Numbered from the stretch's first letter, positions 1 to 9,300 are shown. The stretch: 22,576 bases of DNA from Pseudovibrio sp. JCM 19062 (GCA_001310715.1 BAXV01000058.1:1-22576), one strand, 5' to 3'. The notes: generated by a model from the letters alone, not told the origin. Made by a program: numbers and translations.

Positions 1-976
1 GGCGGTAGGAGTTGGCGTGGGTGCAAACAGGATTTGCATGTCCAGCATTGTCTCCAGCAGTCCGCCGACGGCGCTGCGCAGGGCCGGGTTTGCCTCGTTT
101 GCGTTTCCACTGAAGATGTTGCTGCGCTTTGCATCCAGCAGGCTGGTGTGCACGTGAAAGCCGCTGCCGGTTTGCTCGCCGTAGGGTTTGGCCATGAAAG
201 TGACATCCATGCCGTGTTTGCGGGCGATCTGACGAACGACCCGTTTGAACAGCAGGCAGTGATCAGCAGCCTCAAACGCGCTTGGCACATGCAGCAGGTT
301 GATCTCAAACTGGCCGTGGCGAATTCGGAGATAGTGGTGTCGGCCGGGATGCCTTGTATTTTACAAGTCCGGTTGATCTCCATGAGGATCGGCTCGAACT
401 GGGCCATGACATCCAGATCATAGATCTGCGATGCATCGAGCGTTGGTTGGTGCCGGGGATGCAAGGGGGCAGCGGCTGGCCGGTTGGGCCGGGCTCCATG
501 TCGATGAAGTAGAACTCCAGCTCTGTGGCCACAACCGGTGTCAGGCCTTTGTCGCGGAATTTCTTTTCAACGGTTTCCAGGAGGTATCGGGGGTCCAGCA
601 CTGTTGGTTTTTCGTCGTCCACTTCATAGAGCGTGACAAGAACCTGTGCGGTTGGGACTTTGGCCCATGGTACCAGCTTGAGAGTTCCGGGAACGGGCAC
701 GCAGATACCGTCTGGGTCGCCGCGTTCGATGGCAAGACCACTTGCGGGGACATCCACGCCCCACACATCCAGAACCACGGTGGAGAGCGGGAGGCGTACG
801 CTGCCCTCGACGAGTTTTTGCAGCATGTGCGCGGGGAGCCATTTGCCTCTTAAGGGACCGCAAAAGCCAGCATAGAGGACCTCGATCTTTTCAAGATCCG
901 GATGCTGTTTCAGGAAGGTTTCTGCTTCCTGCCGAAATTGCTCAAAGTGTGGCTTTACAGCGGTACGTGTTGACAT
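1..976 (-). CDS. Glutamine synthetase family protein, probably gamma-glutamylpolyamine synthetase (partial, two frameshifts)
   Basis: The C-terminus runs off the window start. The product resembles ATP-dependent gamma-glutamylputrescine synthetases (PuuA/SpuI group), which ligate glutamate to a polyamine in the cytoplasm. The beta-grasp N-domain lies near residues 15-110. The catalytic domain shows ATELEFYF, and after correction NPALRS and GSGFHVHTSL, the glutamine synthetase metal/ATP motif. The ATG at 976 was chosen because family-like sequence begins there; the upstream in-frame extension to 1270 is low-complexity and unlike the family. Two single-base losses break the frame, near 440 (after PGTNQR) and near 314 (after EFAT). 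Both restore perfect family sequence when one G/C is added. The gene is divergent from a class III aminotransferase, which supports a polyamine role. Family assignment is firm; the exact substrate is inferred. Confidence 0.85.
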
Positions 977-1076
977 GCGAACTCTTCTGGTCGTGGTCTG
1001 AACGATTGTCTTGTCTGGTGCTCTGGTTGACCTGACTGGCATATAGGCTTCGTCAAACCAAGGCTGCAAGTGTTTA

Positions 1077-1096
1077 CATAGCAGGATTTTGCTATG
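1077..1096. promoter_or_regulatory. Inverted repeat in divergent promoter region
   Basis: The 359-base spacer between the divergent synthetase and aminotransferase genes contains CATAGCA-N6-TGCTATG, a perfect 7+7 repeat. It is a plausible operator for a shared regulator. A second repeat, CCTGCA-N5-TGCAGG, lies at 1292-1308, about 28 bases before the aminotransferase start. No promoter boxes are clear enough to call. Confidence 0.35.
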
Positions 1097-1335
1097 GTTC
1101 GGTAAGCAATTGATTGGGTGCAGTTCATATTTGTGTGGGTGCCTTTGTCTGATGCAGGCAGGTTTATCTCTGTGATCAGGTTGGGGGAGGTGTTTTCTCT
1201 TAACCCTTTGGGAAAACCAGTGGTTCCTCTTTTTATGCAGAGATTGACTCTTGTTTGCTTGTGACCACAAAGTACCGGATTATTTGCCTCTCCTGCACGG
1301 ATTGCAGGGCAGGTTTCTTTTGGAAGGAATGCCCC

Positions 1336-2724
1336 ATGGACTATATCGCCAATCTTCCGCCCACTGATGTTTTGCAACAAAAGGATGCCGCTCACCACTT
1401 GCATCCGTTTACCGACACCAAGGCTCTCAATGCCAATGGAACGCGGGTGATCACGCGGGCAGAGGGGGTTTATCTTTGGGATTCTGACGGCAACAAAATC
1501 CTTGACGGGATGGCGGGGCTGTGGTGCGTGAATGTTGGGTATGGCCGCACCGAGATTATTGATGCGGTTCAAAGGCAGATGCTGCAATTGCCGTACTACA
1601 ACACGTTTTTCCAGACATCGCATCCGCCAGCCATCGCGCTTGCAGAACGGATTGCAAAGCTGGCGCCGGGTGATCTGGACCATGTGTCTTTGCCGGGTCC
1701 GGCTCAGAAGCCAATGATACCATGGTGCGCATGGTGCGCCATTATTGGGCCAGTGAGGGCAAGCCGACCAAGAAGACCATCATCTCCCGTCACAATGCCT
1801 ATCACGGCTCGACCATGGCTGGTGCCAGTCTGGGCGGTATGAGTGCGATGCATGCGCAGGGTGGTTTGCCGATTCCCGATATCACCCACATCAACCAGCC
1901 TTACTGGTATGGCGAGGGCGGGGATATGGACTGCCGAGTTTGGCCTGATGCGGGCGCGGGAGCTGGAGGCGGAGATCGACCGGCTTGGTGAAGACAATGT
2001 GGCAGCATTTATCGGGGAGCCTATTCAGGGGGCGGGCGGTGTTGTTATTCCGCCGGAGACCTACTGGCCGGAAATTCAGCGTATCTGCCGTGAACGCAAT
2101 GTTCTGCTGGTTGCCGATGAAGTTATTTGCGGGTTCGGTCGTACTGGCAACTGGTTCGGGTCGCAGACCTTCAACTTCACGCCGGATCTGATGCCAATCG
2201 CCAAGGGGCTGTCATCCGCTTACCTGCCCATTGGGGCGGTTGTGGTGAGTGAGAAAGTTGCTGCGGGCTTTATTGCGCATGGCGGTGAGTTCTATCACGG
2301 CTTTACATATTCAGCGCATCCGTCAGCCTGTGCTGCGGCACTGGCGAACCTCGATATTCTTGAGAATGAACAACTTCCTCAAAAAGTTGCGAGTGACATC
2401 GGGCCGTATTTTGCAGAGAAATGGAAGGTGCTGGCAGCTCACCCGCTGGTGGGCGAAGCGCGTACCTGTGGCTTGCTCGGGGCGCTGGAACTTTCGCCTG
2501 ATAAGGCACGCCGTGCTCCGTTTGAAGCGGAAAAAGCTACGGTTGGTGCCATCTGCCGTGATCACTGTTTTGAAAGCGGTTTGGTGATGCGTCATGTGGG
2601 TGACACCATGGTCGTCTCGCCTCCCTTGGTGATCTCGCACAGTGAGGTCGATGAGTTGATCGAGAAGGCGTACCGCGCGTTGGACCTGACAGCTGCGGAT
2701 ATTGCGGCCCAGGGCATTAAGTAG
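1336..2724 (+). CDS. Class III PLP-dependent aminotransferase, putrescine/omega-amino acid:pyruvate type (two frameshifts)
   Basis: The product resembles the SpuC-like branch of class III aminotransferases, which transfer an amino group from putrescine or another omega-amine to pyruvate. Visible features, in order, are WDSDGNKILDG and the GLWCVNVGYG N-terminal region, the PLP phosphate motif GSGSEAND (after frame correction), SRHNAYHGST, the PLP-ring aspartate in LLVADEVICGFGRTG, and the Schiff-base lysine in PIAKGLSSAYLPIGA. The start at 1336 is preceded by GGAAGGA at 7 bases. The frame is broken twice. One base is missing near 1686 (expected HVFFAGSGSE). A +1 or -2 change occurs near 1931 (expected GDMDxAEFGLM). 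The corrected length, about 463 residues, is normal. The divergent glutamine-synthetase-like gene supports polyamine use; the amine donor itself is not proven. Confidence 0.88.
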
Positions 2725-2785
2725 GCTTGGCGAAAGCGCGTGTGGAAGGGGCACCGTTGTTGTGCCCTTGTTTTGTATGCAAGAT

Positions 2786-2810
2786 AGACCTCCATCTCCG
2801 GTGGAGGTCT
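2786..2810. terminator. Hairpin between convergent genes
   Basis: AGACCTCCA-N7-TGGAGGTCT is a perfect 9-bp stem between the aminotransferase stop (2724) and the permease stop (2824, opposite strand). T-rich tails are weak on both sides. It is likely a bidirectional terminator for the two convergent units. Confidence 0.65.
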
Positions 2811-2823
2811 TTGACTTGTGCAA

Positions 2824-3953
2824 TTAATCCAGAGTGCGCTTGAACCTCTTGAGTGCGAGTATCAGGAGCACGCCTACGAACAGGGAGAGTGTGTAGATGC
2901 TCGAGGATACTTCATTCCATTCAGCGCCTTTGAGCAGGATGGCGCGCACGATCCTGAGGAAGTGCGTGAGCGGGAAGATTTCGCCGAGTGTTTGCGCCCA
3001 CTGAGGCATGCCTGCGTAGGGGAACATAAACCTGATAGCAGCAGAGACGGCAGGAAGAAGAAGAACGTCATTTGCATGGCTTGCATCTGTGTGCGGGCCA
3101 CTGTTGAGATGAAGTAGCCCAACAGCACCAGCGTCAGCACAAAAACGAGTATGGCACCGATGAGAAGGGGCAGCCCGCCCAAGAACGGGATGTTGAACAG
3201 GATCCTGCCTGCAACAAGCACCACAGCCACCTGTACAGCTCCAACCACCAGATAAGGCAGCACCTTGCCGCACATGATCTCAAAGGGAGAGGCGGGCATG
3301 GCCAGCAGGTTTTCCATGGTGCCGCGTTCCGTCTCCCGCGTCAGGGCGATGCTTGTCATCATAACCAATGTGAGCTGAAGGATGACGCCTAGTAGGCCGG
3401 GCACAATGTTGTATTGGGTGATGCCTTCCGGATTGTATTTCCGGTGAATGATTGTGCTAGACCTTAAGAGATCCTGCTTCAGGCTCGGGTTCTTTTGCTT
3501 CACGGAAGCAACAGCTCTTTCAATAATAACAGGCGCTGAGGCAACTGCTGCACCAGATGCAGCAGGATCTGTTGCGTCGGCTTCGATCAATGCATTCGGG
3601 GTTCCAGCTTCTGCCTGCTTGGCAAAGTCGCTGGGGATGGTGACCACGAAGGTAACGTCGCCCTTTCTAAGCAATGTACGTGCCTCTGAAGCTGAGACAT
3701 TGCTTTGCGTGAATTTGAAGTACTGGGAGTTTTCCAGAGCGGTGACCACTGCGCGGGAGTATGGGTCATTTGCCAGCGACACCAGAGCCGTTGGCAAACC
3801 GCGCGGGTCGTTGTTGATTGCGTACCCAAACAGCACAAGCTGGATCAGCGGAATGCCGAGCATCATGGCGAAGGTGATGCGATCGCGGCGCATCTGGATG
3901 AATTCTTTGATGAGCATGGCAAAGAGCCGCTGAAGAGAGAAAACGCTGCTCAT
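2824..3953 (-). CDS. ABC-2 type transporter permease (YhhJ/YbhR-like, one frameshift)
   Basis: This is an inner-membrane permease for an exporter assembled with the ATPase and HlyD adaptor encoded just upstream. The architecture is typical of ABC2_membrane_3: a short cytoplasmic start, TM1 (FAMMLGIPLIQLVLFGYAI), a periplasmic domain of about 150 residues, then TM helices from about residue 180, including the conserved RETERGTMENLLAMP segment. The reading frame breaks near 3030: PSLLLSG continues as FMFPYAGMPQWAQTLGEIFPLTHFLR one frame over, consistent with one missing base. The corrected length of about 376 residues matches the family. The ATG overlaps the ATPase stop as ATGA. E. coli ybhGFSR has two permeases; here only one is present before the terminator, so a homodimer is likely. 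The substrate is unknown. Confidence 0.87.
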
Positions 3954-4867
3954 TGCATATTGTCCGTGCTGTCACTCATGAACTTGATAAAGACATCCTC
4001 CAGATTGGTTTCCGATTGCTCGATCTGGATGTCATCGTGTTTCTCAAGTGGCTCGAGCGCACGGTTCAGTGCGGCAAGGTCTGTGCCTGTGACATGTAGA
4101 GAGTTGCCAAAGGGCGCAACCTGCTGCACGCCTTTGTGGGTTTGCAGGTTTGGAATGAAACGTTCGAGATTGGGGCCGGTGAGTGTGTAGGTGTATAGAC
4201 CGGCATCTGCGATCACGTCGCTTAGGGAGCCATCTGCCAGTAATTCGCCATAAGAGATGTAAGTGATGCGATGGCAGCGTTCCGCTTCATCCATGTAATG
4301 GGTGGAGACCAGCACTGTCATACCATCAGCAGCTAGGCGGTGGATCTCCTCCCAAAAATCACGGCGGGCTTTGGGGTCCACGCCTGCGGTTGGTTCGTCC
4401 AGCAGCAGGAGTTTTGGTTTGTGCATGGTGCAGGCTGCAAGTGCGAGGCGTTGTTTCCAGCCACCAGAAAGCTCGCCTGCCAGCTGTTTGCGGCGGGACA
4501 GAAGGCCCAGTTTTTCCAGTGTCTGGGTGGTATGCTTCTTCACGGGCCTGAGGTTATAGAGCCGGGCAACAAAGCTCAGGTTTTCCTCGATTGTCAGGTC
4601 TTCATAAAACGAGAACTTTTGCGTCATGTAGCCGACCTGGCTTTTGATGCGCAAGCGGTCTTTGATCAGGTCGTAGCCAAGCACCTGACCGTGGCCCTCA
4701 TCCGGTCTTAGCAAACCGCACATCATGCGGATGCTGGTTGTTTTGCCGGAGCCATTGGGGCCAAGGAAGCCGACGATTTCGCCTGATTTGACTTTGAGCG
4801 AGACGTTGTTGACGACCAACTTGTCGCCAAAGCGTTTTGTCAGGCCCGTGACTTCAATTGCGTTCAT
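3950..4867 (-). CDS. ABC transporter ATP-binding protein (YbhF/CcmA-like exporter ATPase)
   Basis: This is an intact 305-residue cytoplasmic ATPase that would power the ABC-2 permease encoded next. All motifs are visible: Walker A GPNGSGKT (36-43), Q-loop glutamine in GYMTQKFSF (Q83), signature LSGGWKQR (133-140), Walker B LLLLDEP (153-159), D-loop AGVD and switch histidine in STHYMDEAE (H190). The C-terminal 80 residues form the usual drug-exporter extension, including the ATPase-side ending LEDVFIKF. Both ends overlap neighbours by ATGA, so translation is likely coupled. The single-nucleotide-domain design means it must dimerise, unlike E. coli YbhF, which carries two. Confidence 0.93.
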   Translation of the reverse strand: MNAIEVTGLTKRFGDKLVVNNVSLKVKSGEIVGFLGPNGSGKTTSIRMMCGLLRPDEGHGQVLGYDLIKDRLRIKSQVGYMTQKFSFYEDLTIEENLSFVARLYNLRPVKKHTTQTLEKLGLLSRRKQLAGELSGGWKQRLALAACTMHKPKLLLLDEPTAGVDPKARRDFWEEIHRLAADGMTVLVSTHYMDEAERCHRITYISYGELLADGSLSDVIADAGLYTYTLTGPNLERFIPNLQTHKGVQQVAPFGNSLHVTGTDLAALNRALEPLEKHDDIQIEQSETNLEDVFIKFMSDSTDNMQ

Positions 4868-5813
4868 TGCAGGCTGTCCAGATCAACGTCAAAAATCTGA
4901 CCGGGTCTGAGCTGGATTTGACTTGTTAACGGCTTTGCCTCGATCTCATAGACCAGTTTTTCCCGTGCTTCCAGAGAGTAGATAACGGGCGGTGTGAACT
5001 CCGGCCCTTCTGCAATATGGGTTATCTGTAGTTTCTGATAGGTGGTGCAGCCTGAACATTTTGCATTGAACGTGGTGCCCAGTTGGAGCTGGGTATATTG
5101 CGCTTCCGGCACATAGAAATGTAGCTTGATGGAATTGACAGGCAACAGGCTGGCAACAGGTGCTGTGGGGCCTGCCATCTCGCCTGTGTGAAGGAAGACA
5201 TCTGTGACCTTGGCCGCTTCCGGCGCGTAGAGCTTGCGTTTTTCAAGCAGCCACTCCGCCAGATCCACCTTTGCCTTCGCCATTTCGTATTGGCTCTCAG
5301 CGGCGGCGATTTGGTCTTCGCGCGCTGGCAGTTTTGCGACGGCAAGTTCGGCCTTCAACTGGGTGGTGCGTGCTTGTGCAACCACAAGGTTTGTTTCCAC
5401 ATCATCAAACTGTGCTTGTGAGATGACTTTGCGGCCAAGGAGGCCCTGATATCTGTCGTAGACGTTCTGAGAGTGTCTGGCCTGGGCCTGTGCGGAGAGC
5501 AGGGTTGCTTTGAGAACGTCTATCTCCTCAGGCGTTTGCCAAGTTTGAGGTCGTTCAGGGAGGCGAGTGCCTGCTGGAGCTGGGCTTTAGCCTCCGCCAG
5601 CTTCATGTTCGCGTCGGAAGACTCCAATTCAGCGATGAGCTGGCCTTTCTTGACCAGCTCACCTTCTTCTACTTTCACATCGGCAATCTCGGAGAGTTCC
5701 ACGGGCGCAAGCTTGAGGTACTCTCCTTCAACATACCCCGCTGTGAGGTTGGCATCTGGTGCACAAAAGGTGAGCCACCCTGCGACAAGAGGGAGTGTGC
5801 AGATATCAAGCAT
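4864..5813 (-). CDS. HlyD/YbhG-family periplasmic adaptor (membrane fusion) protein, one frameshift
   Basis: The product would link the ABC permease to the outer membrane or periplasm. The sequence shows an N-terminal hydrophobic segment (LPLVAGWLTFCAP), the first lipoyl half (GYVEGEYLKLAPVELSEIADVKVEEGELVKKGQLIAEL), a long alpha-hairpin rich in Ala/Gln/Lys, and a C-terminal beta-barrel with the YbhG-like stretch AEGPEFTPPVIYS. The frame breaks near 5531 in GKRPEEIDVL, where one C is missing; everything up to the downstream in-frame part reads through after correction (about 316 residues). The ATG at 5813 lies inside the end of the regulator gene (8-base overlap), and the stop overlaps the ATPase start. 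A cysteine in the signal region hints at lipidation, but the residue before it is Phe, which is not a standard lipobox. A CSGC pair in the barrel is unusual. Confidence 0.85.
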
Positions 5814-6513
5814 CTCTCTGACCTTTCGACAGGTCATCAAGAAGGGCGTTGATGGAGCGGTGCAGGACCGATTTGATCTGCGCCAACTCATCCGGGCCAA
5901 CGGATTGCCAGTTCATGCGCTTAAGCACCAGAGGGCGGGCAAGGCGCATATACAGGAGCTGGCCGACCATAGCGAAGATCGCAAGCTTCAGTTCATCCGA
6001 GGAGACGGGCTGTCCGGTTGCGCGGCCGAAGAGCACTGTCACACGGTCCATCAGAGGCTCAAAGATCAAGTGGTAGAGCGTTTCGATTTCGTCGGGAGAA
6101 TGAAGCACCTCTTTTAACACGAAGCCGATAACCAGCTCGGCGCGCTTGTTGGTCTGGGTGAAGGTGATCATACGATCGATCATTTCCATGATCTTGGCAC
6201 GTGCGTCTTCTGGCGACAGATGCTCAATGTCAGAGAGTTTTCTGTCCATGACAACCGAGAGCACATCACCAAGCGCCATGGCAATGAAGTTGACGCAGGC
6301 GCGCTTCAGTCCGGCCTTGCCATCAAAGTGGTAGGCGATGGAGGCGATATTGGTTTTTGCTGTTTGCGCGATGGAGCGTGTTGACGTTCCAGCGTAGCCC
6401 TCGTGACCGAAGTGATAGAGGGCGGATTCAATGAGATCGCGTTTGGTCTTGGCGGAAGGGGTATCTGCTGCCAGAGCTTCGCGCAGTTCGTCGGGGGTAG
6501 GATGATTTGACAT
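5806..6513 (-). CDS. TetR family repressor, CecR-like (DUF1956 C-terminal domain)
   Basis: The 235-residue product has a TetR DNA-binding domain at about residues 22-70 (TKRDLIESALYHFG, then TSTRSIAQTAKTNIASIAYHF). Its ligand-binding part resembles the CecR/YbiH family (KRAELVIGFVLKEVLHS, IFEPLMDRVTVLFGRATG). The gene opens an operon encoding a HlyD adaptor, an ATPase and a permease, the same order as E. coli cecR-ybhG-ybhF-ybhS/R, where CecR represses the exporter genes. The ATG at 6513 starts the standard family N-terminus; an in-frame extension to 6567 overlaps the operator and is less likely. Autorepression through the palindrome just upstream is inferred. The inducing compound cannot be read from sequence. 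Confidence 0.9.
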   Translation of the reverse strand: MSNHPTPDELREALAADTPSAKTKRDLIESALYHFGHEGYAGTSTRSIAQTAKTNIASIAYHFDGKAGLKRACVNFIAMALGDVLSVVMDRKLSDIEHLSPEDARAKIMEMIDRMITFTQTNKRAELVIGFVLKEVLHSPDEIETLYHLIFEPLMDRVTVLFGRATGQPVSSDELKLAIFAMVGQLLYMRLARPLVLKRMNWQSVGPDELAQIKSVLHRSINALLDDLSKGQRDA

Positions 6514-6531
6514 GACGACACCCTTTATTTG

Positions 6532-6545
6532 ATCAATCGATTGAT
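6532..6545. promoter_or_regulatory. Palindromic operator for the CecR-like regulator
   Basis: ATCAATCGATTGAT is a perfect 14-base palindrome centred 26 bases upstream of the regulator ATG. Its position and symmetry fit a TetR dimer site blocking the operon promoter. Binding is inferred. Confidence 0.65.
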
Positions 6546-6770
6546 TGAAATTACGCCTGTTAGGCATTCTTGTAAAGAGGGTCGCGCGAATTTCTGCCTG
6601 CGGGAAAACGGGGAGGGGCTGGGCCTTCTAATTCCGATGCTCCTGCAAATCACGTTTCGTTCTATGCATGTTCTTGCAAGGACTTACGAATATAGATCGT
6701 GGGGAAAAACTGAAAAAAAGACGAAAACGGCCTTGAACTACGGTCAGTTAGTGGGTAGTAACCACCTCAA

Positions 6771-6859
6771 GGACACGTGGCCGAGTGGTCGAAGGCGCTC
6801 CCCTGCTAAGGGAGTAGGCCCGGAAGGTCTCGAGGGTTCGAATCCCTCCGTGTCCGCCA
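6771..6859 (+). tRNA. tRNA-Ser (anticodon GCU)
   Basis: The cloverleaf is complete. Acceptor arms GGACACG and CGTGTCC pair perfectly, the discriminator base is G, and CCA is encoded. The anticodon arm is CTCCC-CTGCTAA-GGGAG with GCT at 6805-6807. A long variable arm, as expected for serine tRNA, precedes the T arm GAGGGTTCGAATCCCTC. It reads AGC/AGU codons. The gene sits at the left edge of an AT-rich segment with an insertion sequence, a usual setting for a genomic island, but no integrase or duplicated tRNA end is visible in the window. Confidence 0.97.
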
Positions 6860-6891
6860 TCCTTCCTCCTAAATATTTGATGATAAACAAT

Positions 6892-6912
6892 AAATCCAGC
6901 AATGGATTTTAT
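6892..6912 (+). terminator. Hairpin after tRNA-Ser
   Basis: AAATCCA-GCAA-TGGATTT is a perfect 7-bp stem with a GNRA-type loop, 33 bases after the tRNA CCA and followed by TATAA. It is a likely terminator or processing hairpin for the tRNA. The rest of 6913-7214 holds no convincing gene. Confidence 0.5.
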
Positions 6913-7214
6913 AACCCATCACCCTAAAAGCTCTTAATTGATGTTTGGCCGATGCTGTCAGAAGATCAAGGGCTTCGCGTAATGAAGTTTATCTAGCGTC
7001 TTGTTTTATTGAGCTTATGTGCATATGTCGAAAAGTATACGCGTCCGCAGAGGAATACAAAATGCGGCTTCGGCTAATCTTTAAAAGGCGTTCTTCGTAT
7101 GCTGATAGATACGTTCAAGCTAGGGCTTGACTTCTCTATCAAAAAAGATTTCACATATTTCGCTCTCATTTGGCCATTCATCTCTGCGCTGCATCTTGAA
7201 TGCAGTTTGTTTAT

Positions 7215-8173
7215 TTAGGTGTTTAGTCTCGGCATTTGGTGGATCGGATTTAGGATGAAACGATCTGGCGCAGATGTCCAGATTTTGCAGACATATTCGT
7301 AAGGCGTGAGCCGCTGAGTGCCTTAAAACGGCGTGCAAAGTTGTAGCCATCCAAGAAGTCCGCGAGGTGCCTTCGAAGCTGCTCGTGGTCGTCGTAGTGA
7401 TACCGTTTGACCGTGGCATCCTTGATCGTGCGGGTCATCCTCTCTACCTGACCGTTGGTCCATGGGTGGTTCGGTTTTGTCAGACGATGTTCGATCCCAT
7501 TGGCTTCACAGATCAGTTTGAACCGCATCGGCCGAGAATTGACTGTGTTTCGGTTTCGGGACTATTCTGCGAACTGGATGCCATTGTCCGTCAGGATCGT
7601 ATGAATCTTGTAAGGCACGACCTCAACGAGGTGCTCAAGAAACTCCCAAGCCGTCTTGCGATTGGCTTTCTCCACCAGTTGGGCGACTGCGAACTTGCTA
7701 GTCCGGTCGATGGCCACAAAGAGATATAATTTTCCCTCTTCGCTCCTGACCTCCGCGATGTCGATGTGGAAAAAACCGATCGGGTGGCGCTTAAACTTCT
7801 GCCGTTTCGGCTTGTCGCCTTCGACATCGGGCAAGCGAGATATTCCATGCCGCTGCAGACATCGATGCAAGGAAGAGCGCGTCAGATGCGGGATCGACGG
7901 TTGTAAGGCATAGAGGCAATCATCCAGCGGAAGCAATGTGTGCCGCCGGAACGCGACGGTCATGGCTTCCTCCTCTTCGCTCAAAATTGTTGAGCGCGGC
8001 ACCCGCGGCCCGGTCTTTTGATCTTCCACGGTCTGTCGCTTGCGCCACTTCGCGACCGTCTTGGGGTTGATCCCCAGTTCCCGGCTCAGATCCTCGATCA
8101 AAGCTTGCGATCGCTGTATTGCTGCTCTGACAGCGTGCGTGGTCGTGGCGCTGCCATGACGAACTTGTCCCAT
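7215..8173 (-). pseudogene. IS481-family transposase, inactivated by nonsense codon and frameshift
   Basis: This is a DDE transposase of about 319 residues. The N-terminus has a helix-turn-helix (SRELGINPKTVAKWRKR). The rve-type catalytic core shows the three acidic residues: D in FHIDIAEV, D in TDNGIQF, and E in NGQVERM about 35 residues later. The codon after IQFAE is TAG (7562-7564), where relatives usually have CAG, and the same frame then continues with family sequence, so this is a true in-frame nonsense codon. A second lesion near 7310 loses one base: KALSG should continue LTPYEYVCKIWTSAPDRFI and end at 7215. The stop codon falls in the left terminal repeat, as is common for compact insertion sequences. 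The element is therefore probably immobile on its own. Confidence 0.88.
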
Positions 8174-8232
8174 AATGCTTCATTCCATCTAACGAAAGGA
8201 TCGCACCATCAAACCATGGGATCAAACACCTA
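7216..8232. mobile_element. IS481-like insertion sequence
   Basis: The element of about 1017 bases is bounded by the exact inverted 9-mer TAGGTGTTT (7216-7224) and AAACACCTA (8224-8232). The repeats continue imperfectly inward for about 27 bases (for example TTTGGTGG against TTTGATGG). The only gene is the dead transposase on the minus strand. No convincing target-site duplication was found at these edges, so the true ends could differ by a few bases. Confidence 0.75.
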
Positions 8233-8332
8233 GTTACTTCGCGTCTACCCACGAATATTGCTGAATTTACGCGAGGTGATTGAGTGCATTAGTTTTTCAG
8301 AAGCATAGTGACAGCGTATTGCGGGGGGACGA

Positions 8333-9300
8333 ATGGCAATTCGCATCAATAAAGACATTCCGCGCACAATGACAATGGCAGGGTTGGAGTACTTAGGCCG
8401 CTTATCCAAGTGTGTACCTGAAAATGGAACAATAGTGGAAATTGGCCCCTTATTTGGAAGTTCCACTTGGGTTCTAGCCAAGAACGCGCACCCCAGTGTA
8501 AAGGTTATATCCGTTGATACTTGGGAACCTCAACCTTGGATTGATAAAATTGAAGCAAAATTTCCCGGATGCAAACCTTTTTCAATCGAAGCATTTAAGT
8601 ATTACACGCAAGATTGTGAAAACGTCACGGCTGTTCAAGCTGGAGCCCCGACATAGTTAAAGACATGGCGCTGAAAAACATTGATCTATTCTTTGACGAT
8701 GCTACGCACGGCGATCCGGGCTTCTCCGATAATATGAACTATTTTATTCCACGTGTGAGGCCCGGAGGCATCATCTGTGGCGATGATTTTGCTAGTGGTT
8801 GGCCGGATATAATAAGAAACGTCATTAAAATTTCTTCAGGCTTTGGTGTTGAACCTGAGATTTGCGGTAGGGTGTGGGCTATTAGCAAGCCGAGGAATAA
8901 CAAGGAAAAATCGAACCCGGTAAGCGTTTTACTTGAAGATGACGGAGCGCCAAAACTCACTGTTAAAGTCTTCGGAGAAACCGGAAGCCAGGTTGCCTCG
9001 CCCGATTGTTGGGCCGGTATTCCCCATATAGAAAACTCGTTGAAACAGTTTTCGGTGTCTGTTCAACAGGCAACTTCATCAGAACCGCTTTACATATCTT
9101 ACAAGGCCATATTCCTTGACGGGACTGAAACACATTGGTGCTTCAATGGAGAAATACTCCCCAACCCGCAGCAAAAACGGTTAAAGGGTATCGCATCGAT
9201 TTTGTCTGGCCCCGGTGCTGCCAACGTGGGAATCGAGTATCAAATCAATTCATTCAATGTCCTGACTGGTGAAACAAAAAAACTCCAAAACGAAGAGTGA
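8333..9300 (+). CDS. SAM-dependent methyltransferase (Methyltransf_24-like) with C-terminal extension, one frameshift
   Basis: The first 190 residues form a class I methyltransferase: motif I IVEIGPLFGSSTWVLA, acidic VISVDTWEPQPW, and after correction IDLFFDDATHGDPGFSDNMNYFIPRVRPGGIICGDDF, typical of families acting on sugars or small molecules. The frame breaks near 8639: VQ should run GWSPDIVKDMALKNIDLFF, consistent with one missing G. GGGGGG precedes the ATG at 8333. The last 115 residues are a separate beta-rich region with regularly spaced Tyr, Gly and Trp (LYISYKAIFLDGTETHW, GIEYQINSF), loosely like hydrophobic Trp repeat (ChW) modules. The gene sits 100 bases from the insertion sequence and before a glycosyltransferase, in AT-rich DNA. 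A role in modifying a surface glycan is inferred. Confidence 0.8.

Noticed and set aside
977..1270. N-terminal extension of the glutamine-synthetase-like gene
   Set aside because: The extra 98 residues are compositionally odd and unlike the family, and they would consume the divergent promoter region.
6529..6927. 132-codon frame overlapping the regulator promoter and tRNA-Ser
   Set aside because: It runs across the operator and the whole tRNA gene and has no family resemblance.
6945..7130. 61-codon frame between tRNA-Ser and the insertion sequence
   Set aside because: No ribosome binding site and a composition of random Arg/Ser/Ala; it resembles nothing.
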